Source: Diaphorobacter sp. HDW4B
Lineage (GTDB): Bacteria; Pseudomonadota; Gammaproteobacteria; Burkholderiales; Burkholderiaceae_C
Assembly: GCF_011305535.1 (NCBI RefSeq)
Contig: NZ_CP049905.1
Coordinates: 5,268,001-5,332,000, forward strand
Length of the DNA: 64,000 nt
Reading direction: 5' to 3'
Shown: in pieces, positions 17,213-26,431 of the stretch
How positions within the stretch are numbered: the first letter of the stretch is position 1
Layout: each line of letters starts with the position of its first letter
The notes under the pieces: model-generated
What the model saw: only the letters and a program-made list of their open reading frames with translations
Database searches by the model: none
Told to the model about the DNA's origin: nothing
Made by a program: the position numbers and the translations under genes

Positions 17213-18820
17213 TTATTGAACGTCGATGAAGTGGCGCACCACCGGAGGCGTCGCCCCTTTGTGGAACTTGAGCAGTTCTTCCTGAATGTCCGCGTCGGTC
17301 TTGGTCACGCGGCGGTGCTGGCGCAGATGTTCGGCCCAGGATTCGACATCGAACCATTCGACCAGCGTTTCCGGATTAGCCGAGTCTTCCGCCACCCCCC
17401 AGGCAAACGCACCATCGCGCCTGCGCTCGGCAGACAGCGTCCTCAAGAGCTTGAGAAACTCCTCTCGATCAGCCACCAGCACGTGGTACTCGATCTCGAT
17501 CCGCACCGGGCCGCGATCATGCTCGACCGGCGCTGCCAACAGCGGCTCGGGCCAGTGTTTGGAGGGTTCCAGATCGGCCTCGCCCTGCGGCAGTTTCAGG
17601 CGATGCGCGATCAGGCCGAACACCACCAGACCGGCCGCGCCCAACAGCAAGGTGTTGCCAATGCCCAGTTCCTGTGCGATCAGGCCCCAACTGATGCTGC
17701 CCAACGTCATCGCGCCGTTGAACACGGTGAGATACACCGCCAGCGCGCGTCCGCGCACCCAGTTGGGCAGAATCGACTGCGCCACGCCATTGAGCGTCGT
17801 GAGCGCCGTGATCCAGCCTGCGCCCAGCACCAGCAGAATCGCGACCGCCACCCATTGCGGCGGTGCAAACGACAGAATGCCCATGACCACCGCCGTGATC
17901 AGCGACGCCATCAGCAGCAGGCCGTCCGAACTCAGCTTGGCGCGCAGCTTGGGCATGATCAGCGCGCCGCCGATCGCACCCAGCCCCACCGCGCCCAGCA
18001 GAATGCCGTAGAACCCGGCACCGCCACCCAGCATCTTGCGAGCCACCAAGGGCAGCAGCGCCCAGACCGAACTTGCCAGCGCAAAGAAGATGAAGGTGCG
18101 CACCAGCACCACATGCAGCTCGCGGCTGGCACGGGCGTAACGCAGGCCCGCGCGGAAGGCACCGGCAAACCGCTCGGTCAGCGCATCGTCGTCCTTCTTG
18201 GGACGCGGCCACCAGAGCAGCGCCGCGATCACGAACGCATAGCTGATCACGTCCACGCCGTAGGTGAACGCCGCACCGAAACTCGCCAGCACCAGACCGC
18301 CCATCGCCGGACCGATGGCGCGTGCGATGTTGATGCCCAGCGAGTTCAGCGCCACGGCACTCTTGAGATCTTTCTTCGGCACCAGTTCAGGAACGATGGC
18401 CTGCCAGGTCGGCCCCATCAGCGCCGCGCCAATGCCGCCGACGAAGGTCAGCGTGATCAGCGAAGTCACCGATTGCAGGCCAGTCGCGGACAGCAGCAGC
18501 AACGACGTGCTCACCACCGCCAGCAGCAACTGGATGCAGATGAGAAACTTGCGCCGGTCCAGCGTATCGGCCAGCACGCCCGCCGGAATCGCCAGCAGAA
18601 ACGCCGGAAAAGACGCCGCCGCCTGCACCAGCGCCACAGCCGTGGGCGATGACGAGAGGTCCGTCATCAACCATGAGCTGGCGACATCGCGCACAAAGCT
18701 GCCGACGTTGCCAAGGACGGTGGCCGTCCATAGCACAAAGAACAGCTTCTGCTTGAGCGGCGCAAAGCTGCTCGTCGGTGCAGGTGAAATGGGTGGCGAG
18801 GTTGGTTCAGTCGAGCTCAT
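17213..18820 (-). CDS. MFS exporter (EntS-like) with extra C-terminal domain
   Basis: 535 residues. Residues ~20-410 form an MFS_3/EntS-type transporter with 11-12 helices and the loop motif ADTLDRRKF between helices 2 and 3. Residues ~425-535 are a soluble extension (IEIEYHVLVADREEFLKLL, DGAFAWGVAEDSANPETLVEWFDVESWAEHLRQH) that resembles a monooxygenase-like dimeric alpha-beta barrel. This fused arrangement recurs in proteobacterial MFS proteins. The substrate is unknown. The gene starts 9 bases after the stop of the amidohydrolase gene on the same strand, so the two are likely co-transcribed. Confidence 0.87.
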   Translation of the reverse strand: MSSTEPTSPPISPAPTSSFAPLKQKLFFVLWTATVLGNVGSFVRDVASSWLMTDLSSSPTAVALVQAAASFPAFLLAIPAGVLADTLDRRKFLICIQLLLAVVSTSLLLLSATGLQSVTSLITLTFVGGIGAALMGPTWQAIVPELVPKKDLKSAVALNSLGINIARAIGPAMGGLVLASFGAAFTYGVDVISYAFVIAALLWWPRPKKDDDALTERFAGAFRAGLRYARASRELHVVLVRTFIFFALASSVWALLPLVARKMLGGGAGFYGILLGAVGLGAIGGALIMPKLRAKLSSDGLLLMASLITAVVMGILSFAPPQWVAVAILLVLGAGWITALTTLNGVAQSILPNWVRGRALAVYLTVFNGAMTLGSISWGLIAQELGIGNTLLLGAAGLVVFGLIAHRLKLPQGEADLEPSKHWPEPLLAAPVEHDRGPVRIEIEYHVLVADREEFLKLLRTLSAERRRDGAFAWGVAEDSANPETLVEWFDVESWAEHLRQHRRVTKTDADIQEELLKFHKGATPPVVRHFIDVQ

Positions 18821-18829
18821 TCAACGCCT

Positions 18830-20827
18830 TCAAGCCATCCAGCAGGAGCAGCCCAGAGCACCGAAGAAGCTCTTGGGATCGGACGCTGGAACGCTGGAAG
18901 CCCATGCGTTCGCGTGGCTGTGGCCGTGCAGGCCGCAGTTGTTCGCACAGCCGCAGGCAGCGGCCATGCTGCGATAACGGGCCGGGTTGAGCGAGTTCTT
19001 GCCCGCGCCTTCGGGCTCGCCCCAGGCACCGTAGCCACCAAAGCGGCGCACGGGCGACCAGTCGGGCATGGCCGGTGGCAGTGGGTTGTCGTCAAAGCGC
19101 TGGAACACGCCCGCGCCATAGACGACGCGTCCGCCCACCACGGTCAGGTCCGAGGTGAGGAAGGAGATTTCGTCCTCGGGCACGCTGAAGTAATCCTTGT
19201 TCGGCACCATCAGATCGGCAAACTGGCCCGCGGCGATCTGTCCGCGCTTGCCCACTTCATTGGAGAACCAGGCCACGTTTTCGGTCCACATGCGCAGCGC
19301 CGCCTCGCGGTCCAGCAGATTGCGTTCGGGGTACATCTTGGTGCCGCCCAGCGTCTTGCCGGTCACCATCCACGACAGCGACACCCACGGGTTGTACGAG
19401 GCCACGCGCGTCGCGTCCGTGCCGGCCGACACCTTCACGCCCTTTTCCAGAATTTTCTTGATCGGCGGCGTCGCCTCGGTGGCGCGCGCGCCGTAGCGAT
19501 CGATGAAATACTCGCCCTGATACGCCATGCGGTGCTGCACGGCAATGCCGCCGCCCATGGCCGCGATGCGGTCGATGGACTTGTCGGAGATGGTCTCGGC
19601 GTGGTCGAAGAACCAGTTCAGGCCGTTGATCGGCGTCTCGCGATGCACCTTCTCGAACACATCAAGCGCACGGGTGATGGTCTCGTCATAAGTGGCATGC
19701 AAGCGCCAGGGCCACTTGTTCTGCACGAGCACACGCACCACGTCCTCCAGCTCGCCTTCCATGTTTGGCGGCATGTCGGGGCGCGGCTGGCGGAAATCCT
19801 CGAAGTCAGCGGCCGAATACACCAGCATTTCGCCCGCTCCGTTGTGGCGGAAATAGTCATTGCCCTGCTTGTACTTCACGCTCTGCGTCCACTTGAGGAA
19901 GTCGGCCTTTTCCTCCTTGGGTTTCTGCGTGAACAGGTTGTAGGCCAGGCGCACGGTGATCTGTCCCGCTTCATCGAGCTTCTTGATGACCTCGTAGTCT
20001 TCGGGATAGTTCTGAAACCCGCCGCCCGCGTCGATCACGCCGGTCACACCGAGACGGTTCAGCTCGCGCATGAAGTGGCGCGTGGAATTGATCTGGTAAT
20101 CCAGTGGCAGCTTCGGCCCCTTGGCCAGCGTGGCGTAGAGAATCGTTGCGTTGGGCTTGGCGATCAGCAGGCCGGTCGGGTTGCCATTGGCGTCGCGCGT
20201 GATCTCGCCGCCCGGTGGCTGCGGTGTGTCCTTGGTGTAGCCCACGGCGCGCAGCGCGGCAGCGTTGAGCAAGGCGCGGTCGTACAGATGCAGCAGAAAC
20301 ACCGGCGTGTCGGGCGCGATCGCGTTGATTTCCTCGATGGTCGGCAGGCGCTTTTCAACGAACTGGTGTTCGGTGAAGCCGCCCACCACGCGCACCCATT
20401 GCGGCGCGGGTGTATTGGCGACCTGGCGCTTGAGCATGTCCATCGCATCGGCCAGCGAACGCACGCCGTCCCAGCGCAGTTCGAGGTTGTAGTTCAGCCC
20501 TCCGCGAATCACGTGCGTGTGGTTGTCGAACAGACCGGGCATCACGCGGCGTCGCTGCAGGTCGATCTTGCGCGTGCCGCTGGCTGCGAGCTTGACGATT
20601 TCCTCGTCCGTGCCGACGGCCAGGAACTTGCCATCCTTGATCGCCACCGCCGAGGCCATGGGCCTGGACTTGTCGAGCGTGGTGATCTGCCCATTGAACA
20701 GAATCACATCGGGCGAGCCACTGGCAGAGCCGCCCTGCCCGCCCGTGGCGCAACCGGCCAGACCACCGACAGCGAGCGAAGACGCCAACGTGGTGGCGGA
20801 ACTGAGTACTTTGCGACGTGTAGGCAT
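18830..20827 (-). CDS. Exported amidohydrolase (YtcJ-like)
   Basis: About 665 residues. The N-terminus has twin Arg (MPTRRKVLSSATTLASSL) and lipobox LAGC, so it may be exported by Tat and lipid-anchored. The amidohydrolase_3 fold shows DVILFNGQITTLDKSRPMAS, metal ligands GLFDNHTHVIRGG, later FFDHAETIS and the C-terminal GQFADLMVPNKDYF with EDEISFLTSDLTVVGGRVVYG. The last ~50 residues are Cys/His-rich (ACGCANNCGLHGHSH, GCSCWMA), unusual for the family and possibly metal-binding. Start at 20827, where the signal peptide opens. Substrate unknown. Confidence 0.87.
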   Translation of the reverse strand: MPTRRKVLSSATTLASSLAVGGLAGCATGGQGGSASGSPDVILFNGQITTLDKSRPMASAVAIKDGKFLAVGTDEEIVKLAASGTRKIDLQRRRVMPGLFDNHTHVIRGGLNYNLELRWDGVRSLADAMDMLKRQVANTPAPQWVRVVGGFTEHQFVEKRLPTIEEINAIAPDTPVFLLHLYDRALLNAAALRAVGYTKDTPQPPGGEITRDANGNPTGLLIAKPNATILYATLAKGPKLPLDYQINSTRHFMRELNRLGVTGVIDAGGGFQNYPEDYEVIKKLDEAGQITVRLAYNLFTQKPKEEKADFLKWTQSVKYKQGNDYFRHNGAGEMLVYSAADFEDFRQPRPDMPPNMEGELEDVVRVLVQNKWPWRLHATYDETITRALDVFEKVHRETPINGLNWFFDHAETISDKSIDRIAAMGGGIAVQHRMAYQGEYFIDRYGARATEATPPIKKILEKGVKVSAGTDATRVASYNPWVSLSWMVTGKTLGGTKMYPERNLLDREAALRMWTENVAWFSNEVGKRGQIAAGQFADLMVPNKDYFSVPEDEISFLTSDLTVVGGRVVYGAGVFQRFDDNPLPPAMPDWSPVRRFGGYGAWGEPEGAGKNSLNPARYRSMAAACGCANNCGLHGHSHANAWASSVPASDPKSFFGALGCSCWMA

Positions 20828-21367
20828 GAGCGGCTCCTTGTGTTGGCCGGAGAAATGGCAGAGACGGCGTACGCATCGGCATTCCGCTTCGGTGCGACGG
20901 AATCGCCACTGGAATGAAATGATCAAACCAGTACTATTGAAATAATTCAATCAATAAATCATAGCGATCAAACACCGGGCTGACTGTAGTCATCCGTCGA
21001 CGCCAAATGGGTATCCAGTGGATATCAAGTGGGTGTCGATTAGCACAAAACAGTCGCGCACTCCCCCCACATTCAGAGGGCGAGTCGAATAATGTTTCCT
21101 GTTTTAATGAACACCACAGCAAAATCGGAAAGACATAATTTCCGATTTGATGGCGACAAACTCATGTCTGCCAACCGGGCCCCGGCACCATCGATGCCGC
21201 CCATGAAAATACCGCCGCAAAGCGTTGCGCTGCCACATATATGACACCAAATGCCGCATGCATACGATTGCACCGGCCCGTCATGAATACAATCTCCGGA
21301 TTGTCCAAGCTGCAGCAGACAGCGACCGGCTCCAGATTTCCAATTTAAATACGTTTACGAGACACCC
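20828..21367. other. Divergent intergenic region before the ETF-QO gene
   Basis: 540 bp, relatively AT-rich, separating two divergent transcription units. It should hold both promoters. No reading frame with a ribosome-binding site or recognisable product, and no strong hairpin, was seen. Confidence 0.4.
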
Positions 21368-23074
21368 ATGACGAACAACGAAATCCTCGCCCAGTACGGC
21401 CCCCGAGAGGCCATGGAATATGACGTAGTGATCGTTGGTGCTGGCCCGGGCGGGCTGGCCACTGCGATCCGCCTGAAGCAACTCGCCGCCGAAAAAGGAC
21501 AGGAAATCTCCGTCGTCGTGCTCGAAAAGGGCTCCGAGCCCGGCGCGCACACGCTGTCCGGCGCGATCATGGACCCCCGCGCGATCACCGAGCTGATCCC
21601 CGACTGGAAGGAAAAAGGCGCTCCGCTGAACCAGCCCGTCACCGACGACGCGATGGTGTTCCTGTCGGAAACCGGCTCCTTCCGCACGCCCAACATGGTG
21701 CTGCCAGCGTGCTTCCAGAACCACGGCAACTACATCGTGGCGCTGGGCAACGTGGTGCGCTGGATGGCGCAGCAGGCCGAAGAACTCGGCGTGGAAATCT
21801 TCCCCGGCTTCGCGGCTGCGGAAATCGTCTACAACGAAGACGGCTCGGTCAAGGGCGTTGCCACGGGCAACATGGGCGTGGGCAAGGATGGCGAGCCGAC
21901 CGGCGAATTCCAGCTCGGCATGGAGCTGCATGGCAAGTACACGATCTTCGCCGAAGGCGCGCGCGGCAATCTGGGCAAGCAACTGATCTCCAAGTTCAAG
22001 CTCGACGAAGGCCGCGATCCGCAGACCTACGGCCTTGGCATCAAGGAACTCTGGGAAATCGACCCCAAGCGCCACCAGCCCGGCTTCGTGCTGCACACCG
22101 CCGGCTGGCCCATGGACAACAACACCTACGGCGGCGCCTTCCTCTACCACCTGGAAGACAACAAGGTCACGCTGGGCTTCATCACCGGTCTGGACTATTC
22201 CAACCCCTACCTTTCCCCATTCGAGGAAATGCAGCGCTGGAAGACCCACCCGAACATCCGCTACTACCTCGAAGGCGACGAATCCAAGGGCATCAAGCCC
22301 GCCAAGCGCCTGTCCTACGGCGCTCGCGCGATCACCGCTGGCGGCTTGAGCAGCCTGCCCAAGTTCGTGTTCCCGGGCGGCGCGCTCGTGGGCTGCGACG
22401 CGGGTTTCCTGAACGTCAGCCGCATCAAGGGCAGCCACGCCGCCATCAAGACCGGCATGCTGGCCGCCGAAGCCGCCTTCGAAGCCATTGGCGCGGGTCG
22501 TCAGGGCGACGAGCTGTCGGCCTACCCGGTCGCGTTCGAGAACAGCTGGCTGCACACAGAACTCAACAAGGCCCGCAACTTCAAGGCCTGGTTCAAGAAG
22601 GGTCTGGTCACCGCAACGATCATGAACGGCATCGAGCAGTTCGTGCTCAAGGGCCACATCCCATGGACGCTGCGCCGCGACAAGCCCGACCACGTCTACC
22701 TCAAGCCCGCAGCCGACTGCAAGCCCATCGTCTATCCCAAGCCCGATGGCAAGCTGACTTTCGACCGTCTGTCGAGCGTGTTCATCAGCAACACCAACCA
22801 CTCGGAAGACCAGCCCGCGCACTTGACGCTCAAGGACGCCAGCGTGCCGGTCAACGTCAATCTGGCCAAGTTTGCAGGCCCCGAGTCGCGCTACTGCCCG
22901 GCGGGTGTGTACGAATTCGTGCCTGACGAAGCCAAGGGTGGCAATGCCGAGCGCCTGCAGATCAACGCGCAGAACTGCGTGCACTGCAAGACCTGCGACA
23001 TCAAGGACCCGACGCAGAACATCGTCTGGGTGACACCGGAAGGCGGCGGCGGCCCGAACTACTCGGGCATGTAA
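21368..23074 (+). CDS. Electron transfer flavoprotein-ubiquinone oxidoreductase
   Basis: 568 residues. Passes electrons from reduced ETF (from acyl-CoA and amino-acid dehydrogenases) to ubiquinone at the inner membrane. The FAD fold is at about 20-35 (VVIVGAGPGGLATA). The ubiquinone region includes GGLSSLPKFVFPGGALVGCDAG. The 4Fe-4S cluster is near the C-terminus: SRYCPAGVYE, then QNCVHCKTCDIKDP (about residues 515-555). Full length and well conserved. Monocistronic, closed by a terminator at 23095. It fits the organism's heavy use of acyl-CoA substrates. Confidence 0.95.
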   Translation: MTNNEILAQYGPREAMEYDVVIVGAGPGGLATAIRLKQLAAEKGQEISVVVLEKGSEPGAHTLSGAIMDPRAITELIPDWKEKGAPLNQPVTDDAMVFLSETGSFRTPNMVLPACFQNHGNYIVALGNVVRWMAQQAEELGVEIFPGFAAAEIVYNEDGSVKGVATGNMGVGKDGEPTGEFQLGMELHGKYTIFAEGARGNLGKQLISKFKLDEGRDPQTYGLGIKELWEIDPKRHQPGFVLHTAGWPMDNNTYGGAFLYHLEDNKVTLGFITGLDYSNPYLSPFEEMQRWKTHPNIRYYLEGDESKGIKPAKRLSYGARAITAGGLSSLPKFVFPGGALVGCDAGFLNVSRIKGSHAAIKTGMLAAEAAFEAIGAGRQGDELSAYPVAFENSWLHTELNKARNFKAWFKKGLVTATIMNGIEQFVLKGHIPWTLRRDKPDHVYLKPAADCKPIVYPKPDGKLTFDRLSSVFISNTNHSEDQPAHLTLKDASVPVNVNLAKFAGPESRYCPAGVYEFVPDEAKGGNAERLQINAQNCVHCKTCDIKDPTQNIVWVTPEGGGGPNYSGM

Positions 23075-23094
23075 GCGCTTCAGGCAATTCAAAC

Positions 23095-23133
23095 AAAGCA
23101 CATGAGGCTCATCCGGAGCCCATGTGCTTTTTT
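23095..23133 (+). terminator. Intrinsic terminator after ETF-QO
   Basis: AAAGCACATG (23095-23104) pairs with CATGTGCTTT (23121-23130), followed by a T-run. It lies 20 bp after the stop codon. Confidence 0.85.
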
Positions 23134-23331
23134 GCATCGCCGACGCAATCTCATATATTCGTTTGCGCGAATACAGGGTAAATCCACGGTTTCGTGCTTG
23201 TCTTGCTCGGCGCATACTTATGGACTGCGTGACAGGTTGTAGACTCTGCCTCGGGGCGGAATTGAACAATCGCTCACAGCTAGTAAAAAATCAGGAATTA
23301 CCCAATACCTTCCGACTGGAGATCGTTAAGA

Positions 23332-24303
23332 ATGAAAAACTTGTCCTGGGCACCTCTGGGCGCATTGGCGCTGGCCATGGCCTCCCTGTCCTCCGTCGCT
23401 GTTGCCGACACCACCAAGTCGGTCGCCGTGACCGCCATCGTGGAACACCCGGCCCTCGACGCCATCCGTGACGGCGTGAAGGAAAGCCTGAAGGCCGCCG
23501 GTTACGAAGAAGGCAAGAACCTGAAGTGGCAATACCAAAGCGCCCAAGGCAACACCGGCACTGCAGCGCAGATCGCCCGCAAGTTCGTGGGTGACAAGCC
23601 TGATGCCATCGTCGCCATCGCAACGCCCTCCGCACAAGCCGTGGTCGCCGCGACCAAGGACGTGCCCGTGGTGTTCTCCGCCGTGACCGATCCTGTGGCC
23701 GCCAAGCTGGTCAAGAACTGGGATGCTTCCAAGACCAACGTGACCGGCGTGTCCGACCTGCTCAAGCTCGAACCCCAGATCGACTTGATCAAGAAGGTCG
23801 TTCCAGGCGCGAAGAAGGTCGGCATGGTCTACAACCCGGGCGAAGCCAACTCCGTCGTGGTCGTCAAGCAGCTCAAGGATCTGCTGGCCAAGAACGGCAT
23901 GCAACTGGTCGAAGCTTCCGCTCCACGTTCCGTGGACGTGGGCACCGCCGCCCGCAGCCTGGTCGGCAAGGTCGACGTGATCTACACGAACACCGACAAC
24001 AACGTCGTGTCCGCCTACGAATCGCTGGTCAAGGTCGGTCAGGACGCCAAGCTGCCGCTGATCGCTTCCGACACCGACTCCGTCAAGCGCGGCGCCATCG
24101 CTGCTCTGGGCGTGAACTACAAGGATCTGGGTCTGCAGACCGGCGCCATGGTCGTTCGCCTGCTCAAGGGTGAAAAGCCAGGCACGATCAAGCCCGAAGT
24201 CTCCAACAAGACCGAGCTGTACGTGAACCCGGCCGCTGCTGAAAAGCAAGGCGTCAAGCTCTCCGAAGACCTGATCAAGTCCGCCGCCCAAGTGGTGCAA
24301 TAA
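23332..24303 (+). CDS. ABC importer substrate-binding protein (TrpX-like)
   Basis: 323 residues with a Sec signal peptide (MKNLSWAPLGALALAMASLS, cleavage near VAVADTT). The body is a periplasmic-binding fold of the ABC_sub_bind/DUF534 family: VAVTAIVEHPALDAIRDGVKE, DAIVAIATPSAQAVVAATKDVPVVFSAVTDPVAA. Characterised relatives bind tryptophan or tyrosine, but the substrate here is unproven. It forms an importer with the permease at 24414 and the ATPase at 25338. A strong hairpin after its stop probably keeps the binding protein in excess over the membrane parts. Confidence 0.88.
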   Translation: MKNLSWAPLGALALAMASLSSVAVADTTKSVAVTAIVEHPALDAIRDGVKESLKAAGYEEGKNLKWQYQSAQGNTGTAAQIARKFVGDKPDAIVAIATPSAQAVVAATKDVPVVFSAVTDPVAAKLVKNWDASKTNVTGVSDLLKLEPQIDLIKKVVPGAKKVGMVYNPGEANSVVVVKQLKDLLAKNGMQLVEASAPRSVDVGTAARSLVGKVDVIYTNTDNNVVSAYESLVKVGQDAKLPLIASDTDSVKRGAIAALGVNYKDLGLQTGAMVVRLLKGEKPGTIKPEVSNKTELYVNPAAAEKQGVKLSEDLIKSAAQVVQ

Positions 24304-24359
24304 GCACTTGAGGGCCCACAGTCATGACCCACCCCCGTCATGACTGCGGCACTACCCAC

Positions 24360-24397
24360 GCAGGAGCTGTGCACACACGGCTCCTGCTTTGTTTTTT
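24360..24397 (+). terminator. Attenuating hairpins between binding protein and permease
   Basis: GCAGGAGC (24360-24367) pairs with GCTCCTGC (24380-24387), followed by TTTGTTTTTTC. A second stem, CAGTCATGA with TCATGACTG, lies just upstream at 24319-24346. The permease follows 17 bp later, so partial read-through is likely. Confidence 0.8.
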
Positions 24398-24413
24398 CTA
24401 GTCGCGACAACCC

Positions 24414-25304
24414 ATGTCACTCTTTTCCCTGCTGGGCGCTCTTGAGATCGGGCTGATTTTCAGTCTGGTGGCTCTGGGCGTCTTCATCTCCTTCCGTTTG
24501 CTCCGCTTCCCAGACCTGACCGTGGACGGCAGTTTCCCTCTGGGCGGTGCCGTCTGTGCCGTGATGATCTCGTCGGGCGTCAATCCCTTCGTCGCCACCA
24601 TCGCCGCCGCCGCTGCGGGAGCCGTTGCAGGGATCATCACCGGCTGGCTCAACGTGCGCCTGAAGATCATGGATCTGCTGGCCTCGATTCTCATGATGAT
24701 CGCGCTGTACTCGATCAACCTGCGCATCATGGGCGGCCCGAACATTCCGCTGATCAACGACGCCACCATCTTCACCATCCTGCAGCCCGAAAGCCTGCCG
24801 GATTACTGGTCGCGCCCTCTGGTGCTGATCGTCATCGTCTTCATCGCCAAGCTGGCGATGGACTGGTTCTTCTCCACCGAGCGCGGTCTTGCCATCCGCT
24901 CGACCGGCTCCAACGCCCGCATGGCACGTGCTCAAGGCATCAACACCGGCGCGATGGTGCTGCTCGGCATGGCCGTGTCGAACGCGCTGGTCGCTGTCGC
25001 TGGCGCATTGTTCGCACAGACACAAGGCGGCTCCGACATCTCGATGGGCATCGGCACCATCGTGATCGGTCTGGCTGCGGTGATCGTGGGCGAATCCATC
25101 CTGCCCTCGCGCAAGCTGGTGTATGCGACGCTCGCCGTGATCATCGGTGCCATCGTCTATCGCTTCTTCATCGCACTGGCACTCAACAGCGACTTCATCG
25201 GCCTCAAGGCGCAGGACTTGAACCTCGTGACCGCCGTGCTCGTGACGATCGCTCTCGTGATTCCGCAGCTCAAACGCAAGCTCGCCGCCAAGCGCAGCTC
25301 CTAA
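24414..25304 (+). CDS. ABC importer permease (TrpY-like)
   Basis: 296 residues with about eight hydrophobic helices, of the branched-chain-type permease fold (BPD_transp_2). Starts MSLFSLLGALEIGLIFSLVALGVFISFRLL. GSNARMARAQGINTGAMVLLGMAVSNALVAVAGALFAQTQGG is the cytoplasmic coupling loop typical of this group. Inner membrane. It sits between the binding protein and the ATPase of the same importer. Confidence 0.88.
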   Translation: MSLFSLLGALEIGLIFSLVALGVFISFRLLRFPDLTVDGSFPLGGAVCAVMISSGVNPFVATIAAAAAGAVAGIITGWLNVRLKIMDLLASILMMIALYSINLRIMGGPNIPLINDATIFTILQPESLPDYWSRPLVLIVIVFIAKLAMDWFFSTERGLAIRSTGSNARMARAQGINTGAMVLLGMAVSNALVAVAGALFAQTQGGSDISMGIGTIVIGLAAVIVGESILPSRKLVYATLAVIIGAIVYRFFIALALNSDFIGLKAQDLNLVTAVLVTIALVIPQLKRKLAAKRSS

Positions 25305-25337
25305 GCGTTCGACAACAAGAAAAAGGAATCACGAAAA

Positions 25338-26132
25338 ATGCTGAGCGCAAAAGACCTGTTCATCACCTTCAACCCCGGCACACCGATTGAAACCCGCGCA
25401 CTGCGCGGCATGTCGCTGGAAATCCCCGCAGGCCAGTTCGTGGCCGTGATCGGCTCCAACGGCGCGGGCAAATCCACCTTCCTCAACGCCATTTCCGGCG
25501 ACCTGGGCGTGGACACCGGCACCATCAAGATCGACAACCAGGACGTCACCCGCCAACCCGTGTGGTCGCGCGCCCAGCGCGTGGCCCGCGTGTTCCAGGA
25601 CCCGATGGCCGGCACCTGCGAAGACCTGACCATCGAAGAAAACATGGCTCTGGCCCACCAGCGCGGCACCAGCCGAGGCCTGTCCAGCGCCGTGAAAAAG
25701 AGCAACCGCGACCTGTATCGCGAAAAGCTCTCGACGCTTGGCCTCGGTCTCGAAAACCGCCTGACCGACCGCATCGGCCTGCTCTCCGGCGGCCAGCGCC
25801 AAGCCGTGAGCCTGCTGATGGCCTCGCTGCAACCTTCGCGCATCCTGCTGCTTGACGAGCACACCGCCGCGCTCGACCCGCGCACCGCCGACTTCGTGCT
25901 GCAACTCACGGCCCGCATCGTCGAGGAAAACAAGCTCACGACGATGATGGTCACCCACAGCATGCGCCAGGCCCTCGACGTGGGCTCGCGCACCGTGATG
26001 CTGCACCAGGGCCAGGTCGTGCTCGACGTCTCGGGCGAAGAACGCTCGAAGATGGACGTACCCGATCTGCTGCAGATGTTTGAAAAAGTGCGCGGCGAAA
26101 AGCTGTCGGACGACGCATTGCTGCTCGGCTGA
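25338..26132 (+). CDS. ABC importer ATP-binding protein (TrpZ-like)
   Basis: 264 residues. Walker A is GSNGAGKST (about 40). The signature LLSGGQRQAVSLLMA (about 155) precedes Walker B ILLLDEHTAALDP and the switch His in MMVTHSMRQALD. The Q-loop region is RVARVFQDPMAGTCEDLTIEENMAL. It powers the importer encoded by the two preceding genes. A terminator follows at 26158. Confidence 0.9.
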   Translation: MLSAKDLFITFNPGTPIETRALRGMSLEIPAGQFVAVIGSNGAGKSTFLNAISGDLGVDTGTIKIDNQDVTRQPVWSRAQRVARVFQDPMAGTCEDLTIEENMALAHQRGTSRGLSSAVKKSNRDLYREKLSTLGLGLENRLTDRIGLLSGGQRQAVSLLMASLQPSRILLLDEHTAALDPRTADFVLQLTARIVEENKLTTMMVTHSMRQALDVGSRTVMLHQGQVVLDVSGEERSKMDVPDLLQMFEKVRGEKLSDDALLLG

Positions 26133-26157
26133 TCCGTTTCGCCCGCAAACCGCAAAG

Positions 26158-26184
26158 GCCTGCTCCGAAACGAGCGGGCTTTTT
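26158..26184 (+). terminator. Intrinsic terminator of the TrpXYZ-like operon
   Basis: GCCTGCTC (26158-26165) pairs with GAGCGGGC (26172-26179, one G-U pair), followed by TTTTT. Confidence 0.8.
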
Positions 26185-26431
26185 GCTTTTCGCGGCAAGA
26201 CTCAGATTAGGAGATCGGACATCCCGATTCCAATCAACCCTGCAACGAACAGCGATTAGTCGGCGCGCCTGCTTGCGAGCCGCGCAAATCACAGACAATC
26301 GCACCCGCAACGCCACCGTGGCCCGTGGCAAACGCTTTTTGCCCCGTCCGATTCCCCTGAAATCGACCTTTCTGTGACGCAACGGCCCCTGCAGGATTTC
26401 CTGCACATCGTACCCTGCCGCCTCTTCTCTC

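Noticed and set aside
18914-20917. Long plus-strand frame opposite the amidohydrolase gene
   Set aside because: Antisense shadow. The amidohydrolase frame has a signal peptide and metal motifs.
21281-23269. Long minus-strand frame opposite the ETF-QO gene
   Set aside because: Antisense shadow of a clearly conserved ETF-QO gene.
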